Positions 58,933-64,000 of a stretch of DNA of 64,000 nucleotides are shown in pieces (position 1 is the stretch's first letter; every line of letters starts with the position of its first letter). Origin of the DNA: Durusdinium trenchii (lineage: Eukaryota > Sar > Dinophyceae > Suessiales > Symbiodiniaceae); contig CAXAMN010000003.1 in the NCBI GenBank assembly GCA_963970005.1, positions 48,344 through 112,343 on the forward strand, written 5' to 3'. Under the pieces are notes generated by a model. That model saw only the letters and a list, made by a program, of their open reading frames with translations. It was not told the DNA's origin and made no database searches. Made by a program: the position numbers and the translations under genes.

Positions 58933-61900
58933 AAAAGTAAATTTAATAATGTTTAAAATATGTTATATATATATAAATCACGATTAAAGGCTGTAAAGAC
59001 CACTTTAAAAAGGATAGATAGGTTTGTATATAAAACCATTTATATTAATAAAATTAAATATATAATGATTCTAATTATAAATAAATACTAGAATATATAA
59101 AATACTATATTAATATAGATTAATATATTTTAGTTAGTAATCGAAAAAAGAATAATTATTAATGAGGAGAATTTAATGAATATTCTATTCTTATTTTTTA
59201 TATTAAAATTTATTATATTTATTAATATATATTTATATTTACATATTCCGAAGATAATTGTAAGGTAATGAATATTACTTAATAGTAAAAAAAAATATTA
59301 TTTTTAAAATGGAAATTTTTTGTTAAAATGGGGCCGGTTTAACGAATATTTAATATTTTAAATGCAACCGATAATTTATATATATAATAAAATCGATTTT
59401 TCCGAAAAATTTGGTAATTTTTTTTTTAAGAATATTGGTATATTTTTGAAATCTAAACATTGGATTTCTTCCTAAAATTTTATAGATTATGATTTTGATA
59501 GAAATACGTTTTTTTTTTAAAATATTTGGAAATTTTAATTTTTTGTTATATATATTTTTGATAATTGTCCGCGGTTATATATACACGGGATATTTTTATG
59601 TTTAACCTTTCGTTGGATTTACTTTATTTATTTTATTTGTATTAGAAAATATAAATGTGATGTTTCTATTTTATATTCTTTTTGGTTATATATCGTTATA
59701 TTGGGGGTTATTTTTTTCTTGCAATACATTCGATTTGAAGGCAATAGATGAAGTATTTTTTTGGTTGTTATACAAATCCTCAACCGGTTCTACTTAACCG
59801 GCATGATGCATTGCCGTTGGACTAGGCGAAGGGTCGGTGTATGTGAGTGCGAGTGAGTGTGGGTGTGAGTGAGAGTGTGTGAATGCGAGTGTGAGTGAGA
59901 GTGAGAATGAGAGTGAGTGTGAGAGTGAGAGAGAAAAAGAGAGAGTGAGGGTCAAGTGTGAGCGTGAGTATATAAATGTGGGTGTGAGCGCGAGTGAGTG
60001 CGAGTGAGAGCGAATAAGAGGGAGTGAGAGCGAGTGGGAGCCAATGAAAACGAATGAATGAAAAATAAATGTATATAAAAGAACATTAATTGGAATTCGG
60101 GATATAATAATTATGAAAAATGAAAACGAATATGAAGATGCAAATAACTATATAATAAAATTGATAAATATGGAAAACCATATATAAATTGATATACTAA
60201 AAGAAATATATATTGCTATATAAATTAAACATTTTGCGATTTTTTTTTTTTTAAACCAATGCAATTATATATGTAATATTGTAAATTTAAAAATGAAATT
60301 CGGATATTCTAAATATGAAATATATATTTATTATAAATATACATTTAGAAGGAATTGAATTCACATTAATATATTTGATTAAAGAAAGAAATTGAAATTA
60401 ATCCATTTAGTAATTTTTTTCTTTCGTATAAAGATTTATTTAATTGAACGATTGAAATATCTAAGGAGGAGGTTTTCCGTTTGTCTAAATAAATAATATT
60501 ATAAATATTAAATATTTTAATAATTAAGATATTTATTCTTGATATTTAAATTAGAATATTAATTTTTTTTTCCATATATATATGGGGTTTTATATTATAA
60601 TTATGAATTAGATATTGTAAGGTAATAGGATTTTGCAATTTAGAATTTAATTGTATTGATAACTTAATTACATTTAATATTGAATATATTTATTCAATGT
60701 TCGTCGATTAATTTAATATATAGATAATTTCTATACATTTATAATTTCTAAATATTAATAATACAAAAAAAATAGAATAGATTATATAGTTATTTTTGGT
60801 AGGACGATTAGGACAAGAACAATATTTTTGAGTCTTTTTCTAATGCATTTTGAGAATCATTTTCCGCATTGTTTGTGGTTAGGAAGTGCCAGAAAAACAG
60901 ATAGATAATTAGTGCAGGAGGCAAAGAACAGAAGAATAGAAGGAGAAAAAGGAAAAGGATGAAAAGAGGGAGGAAGAGAAGGAGAAGAAGAAGGAGACGG
61001 AAATAGAGAAGGAGATAGAGGAAAGAGGAGAAGGAATAAAAGAGGGAGAAAGTTCTTCCCATTGATTAATTACTACAATACAATATACAAGAACCATGTG
61101 AGAATAGTTACCGGTAAGTCTGAAATATGTAAATGTATGTGCATGAATGCGTATGTATATCTATGTATGTAATTTGTCTATATTTTTGTGGATGAATATA
61201 TGGGAATATATGGTCATGTATGCATATGTGTATGTGTGCCTTTATATATATATGATGGATGAATATGAATCCTTGAAGAATTTTCTTATTATTTTGTGAT
61301 ATTTTAGGATTCGGCAGACTTAAACAAAATAGAATCGTCTTGAGAATCCTATGATATCAAATTTCCTTCCTTCTTTGCTTCCTTTTTTCCTTCCTTCCTA
61401 TTTATTTACTTATTTTCTTCCGTCCTTATTGATTTCCTTCCTTCGTTTCTTGCTTCCTTTATTCTTTGTTTCCTTTGTTGTTTCCTCCTCCCTTCTTCCT
61501 AGGCTTTGCTTGCTTCCTTCTATGGCTAGAAAACAATAGAATCTGAAAAAGAATCCTAAGCCACGTTGGAAAAAATATTATCCCAGAAATTGGAATTCCT
61601 CAGGAAAATGTTCAAATTGCAATAAAATTCATGGGTTCGTAAACGCACAAATATTGGTATTCTTTTCTGTTGGCGGGTGCCAAGAAAGAACCCCGGTCTT
61701 CCGTATTGTCTGCAAAATTCCATTGCCAACCATATTATCATTATCCCATATCAATCCATATCCCCCCAATAGATTCCGCAAGGTCCTACATCATTCCCCC
61801 CGATGAATATATCGAATCAAGAATTGTAGACGCATTCCCCACTAACCCTATAGAATCAAATAAATTCCTCATAGACCAATAAAATTAACATCCATCCAAA

Positions 61901-62165
61901 TAATATATCATAATATAGCAATAATTATTGTAATTATAGAACTTCAAATACAATTATCCAAATATTAATAATATCGAATTCAATAAATTATAAGAATAAG
62001 CAAAATAATCTTTAAATATCAATCAACTAAAATTTCTAATATTAAAAAAAATTAACTCAAAATTCCCGAAGAATTATTAATCAATAAATATTCGATTAAA
62101 ATTCTATCCTCCATAAAATACAATTTATTTAATTACAATTCATAGCCTTCAAAAAAGATAATTTA
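58933..62165. other. strongly AT-rich island without genes
   Basis: About 3.2 kb dominated by A/T with abrupt edges to ordinary-composition DNA on both sides. There are no long ORFs on either strand and no rRNA, tRNA or organellar coding motifs recognised. It holds a GAGTGTGAGT-type repeat (59838-60050), a purine tract (60915-61050) and a pyrimidine tract (61360-61515). Confidence 0.85.
59838..60050. repeat. (GAGTGT/GAGTGAGA)n repeat
   Basis: Irregular GTGAGTGTGAGT, GAGAGTGAGA and GAGCGAGT words with an A/G/T-only strand bias, inside the AT-rich island. Confidence 0.9.
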
Positions 62166-62275
62166 ATTCATTTTTCATTTCCGGCCAAAGTATTATTGGC
62201 CCGTGTTGGGCAGCGCAGCTAATGCGGATGCATCTGGTTCATCTGGTTGCCCCGGAAGTCGGTGCCAGCCTGAGT

Positions 62276-62905
62276 TCAACGAAAGGTATCTGCTAACAAC
62301 TGATTCCAAGGATCAACCGAGGTATTCATAGGAAAAGGCCGTCTCCAATAGTGCGCAAGCCTGCTCTGAGGCACAAGCCAAAAAAGATAGCAATCTTTCT
62401 GCATCTCGGGGGGCATACGACTCAGCCAAGGCAGGCGGTCGTCGTCAGACATCCAGTTGCTTCCGCTGCTTAACAAGCAGGATTGGTAGTGTCCTGTATG
62501 GGGCTCATCACCCAAATGAAGTGTCAGGCTCACGATACGATATTCAGCCCAGTATACGTCAAGGCCAGCGGCTCGTCCAAAAATCGGAATCTAAACACAG
62601 GACCTAGGAAAATCAACTTGCAAAAGGTGCTTGGTGTTCAAGTCAGGAAAGCGCTCAATCTGAAGACATATGTTTGGGTGCTCAATTAGGCACGCATTGG
62701 TGTATGGAGACTGCTGGTGCCATGCGTGAAGCATGGTTTGCAACGCACAGGTCTTTTGGTCCGGACAGCGCAACAAGATCGGTGCGATCAGCGCGCCACA
62801 ATCTTCCAGACTGTTGGTCAGTCGACATTGCCATCCCATGGTAGGTGTTCCCCATTGCTGGTGGTGCATGAATTGTTCACGAAACCGCCTTGTGTATTTA
62901 GCAAC
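62276..62905 (-). pseudogene. retroelement-type relic with C19 peptidase-like His box
   Basis: On the minus strand one frame is open from about 62905 to 62276 except for a single TAG at 62591-62593. After the TAG it reads IVSLTLHLGDEPHTGHYQSC followed by WMSDDDRLPWL. This matches the C-terminal His box of ubiquitin-specific peptidases (H.G....GHY...... W...DD). The part before the TAG (CALQTMLHAWHQQSPYTNAC, then LIEHPNICLQIERF) precedes it as in full-length domains. The catalytic Cys box is not seen. Such domains occur in some dinoflagellate retroelement polyproteins (recollection, not checked). Probably a decayed copy. Confidence 0.5.
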
Positions 62906-63274
62906 AACCTACTGAGATCCCCCAACTATGGTCAAGCAGCCATGGGCCATGAAGAGTTGGAAACGGCTCGTCTCGAACAAGGTCGGCCAGCTGCCATATC
63001 GCATCAATCCAAAAAGACAAAGGATGCGTTCTCCACTCACCCCAGTCCGCTGGGGCAAAGTGCTCGTGAGATGGCATTTAGCATGTCCTCCTGCCTCAAA
63101 CAAAGCTTGGTCAGCATCTGAACCAGTGGTGGGTCTGATTCTCGAAGATGAGTCCGAGCAGCCTGATCGGCCTGATCGGCCTGATCGGTTCTTGGAACGA
63201 CCCTTGCCAGTCTGGGTGGAGGATTCGGAGTCGGTCATTCGAGGCCGTTTTACATGAGAGCCCAATGCCTCCAT
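62906..63274 (-). pseudogene. upstream part of the minus-strand relic
   Basis: On the minus strand at about 63122-63060 one frame reads MLTKLCLRQEDMLNAIS. A different frame over 63274-62909 is open and basic/Ser-rich (GRSKNRSGRSGRSG). Order and strand suggest the same decayed element as 62276-62905, broken by frame changes. Confidence 0.35.
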
Positions 63275-63573
63275 GAAATCATATGTTGTCGTTGGACATA
63301 TTTTCTGCCATAGCTATTTTCGAATGCAGTCAGGACAAGATCACGAGCTAACACGTATTCGAATTCCATTAATGCATGATGCAAGACCAATTGCTGTCTG
63401 ACAATCATTTAAACACATTCCAGCCGGGGTCCACCACGAGTCCAAACTATTTGAGGTCTAGGCCCAACGCAGTGGCGCATGCGCAATGATCCAGCTCACG
63501 GCGGTGAAGATTTTGTCCGGTTGCATCTGTACCTGAGTCAGGCCGTGGAAATGGCAAATCCATATGGCGGTCT

Positions 63574-63909
63574 GTGCATACCAATAAAGGCGGGTTTCAG
63601 GAACGAAAACAATGCATTGCATCAATGTTGACCGAGCAGCCGCTAGCCTCGCCTGCTGCATCTGCAGCCGTGAATGATCTTCGATCGTCGAATCCAAGTC
63701 CTAGTCAAGCTAAGGCCACCATGCCGTATCCATGTCCTCCAGATTATCGCTTGCTGACGCAGCCGATAGTCACGGAAGAAGTTCGTCAGATACCAGTAAG
63801 TAGTAGTCGAGAGAATCTTTCCTTGAAGGATCGTCAAGTACCAATATTCAAAAGACCACAAATTCCGTCAGTGCCTCGAGTAGGTCCGCTTCCTCCACTT
63901 GATGAATGA
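63574..63909 (+). CDS. 111-codon ORF, unknown
   Basis: Plus-strand frame ending at TGA 63907-63909. It is proline-rich in the second half (CPPDYRLLTQPIVTEEVRQ, then VPRVGPLPPLDE) with an Ala/Ser-rich first half. Composition resembles a linker or disordered protein. No motif and no clear start codon (non-ATG as drawn). It may be part of a larger frame running past the window. Confidence 0.3.
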   Translation: MHTNKGGFQERKQCIASMLTEQPLASPAASAAVNDLRSSNPSPSQAKATMPYPCPPDYRLLTQPIVTEEVRQIPVSSSRENLSLKDRQVPIFKRPQIPSVPRVGPLPPLDE

Positions 63910-64000
63910 TCATTTCCATCTACGCTGAATGTAAGTCCAAGTTAAAAGGCATGTCAGCCTATGCCGACAAGACCAGTCCCTAGGCCCACTGAGCAAATTG

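Noticed and set aside
58933..62165. Organellar genes in the AT-rich island
   Set aside because: No cox1, cob, cox3 or plastid-type reading frames or rRNA fragments were recognised; composition alone is not evidence of origin.
1..64000. CRISPR arrays, rRNA genes, tRNA genes, spliced-leader or snRNA genes
   Set aside because: I looked for spaced repeats, conserved rRNA/tRNA words and the CCGTAGCCATTTTGGCTCAAG-like leader and saw none; a covariance-model scan would be needed to exclude divergent copies.

Overview
The window looks like nuclear DNA of a dinoflagellate, most likely a Symbiodiniaceae-type alga (inference). Three things point there. First, it carries a 14.7 kb Ty1/copia-type LTR retrotransposon with the gag/pol style common in these genomes. 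Second, it has widely spaced multi-exon genes whose introns begin GC or GA as well as GT and mostly end AG|G. Third, there is much simple-sequence and minisatellite DNA. I saw no bacterial operons, rRNA, tRNA, CRISPR array or spliced-leader gene.

Layout. 1-2900: pentamer repeats, a short-unit repeat and a 42-bp minisatellite. 2900-6056: sparse exon-like pieces, one with a SAM-methyltransferase motif I. 6057-20795: a complete LTR retrotransposon with identical 130-bp LTRs, a 5-bp target duplication and a polypurine tract. It encodes Gag with two CCCH zinc fingers, protease, integrase, reverse transcriptase and RNase H. Downstream it has about 6 kb of extra coding sequence with an SGNH-hydrolase-like domain and a Tpt1/KptA RNA 2'-phosphotransferase-like domain, then a proline-rich ORF. 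24993-27226: a six-exon cytochrome P450 gene, resolved to a 458-residue protein. 35739-38500: a GT15-like glycosyltransferase gene, partly resolved. 38600-50700: mostly intergenic or intronic sequence with isolated exon-like segments and simple repeats. 50755-51805: a CAG/AAC array with a 10-N assembly gap. 52220-52803: a small three-exon gene. 53421-56640: long overlapping ORFs of unknown nature. 57850-62165: an AT-rich stretch with CCATAA/TTATGG palindromic repeats and a strongly AT-rich island. 62276-63274: a minus-strand relic with a C19 peptidase-like His box.

The main result is the retrotransposon. Read end to end it looks like one very long gag-pol-X coding sequence interrupted by one in-frame TAG and three single-base frame changes. 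Its 3' cargo (putative esterase plus RNA 2'-phosphotransferase fold) is not part of a standard copia element and may be an undescribed RNA-processing or RNA-modifying accessory module.

Limits. All family calls come from motif reading without a database search. Splice models were chosen by reading frame and family alignment. Many exon-like segments are reported with low confidence.
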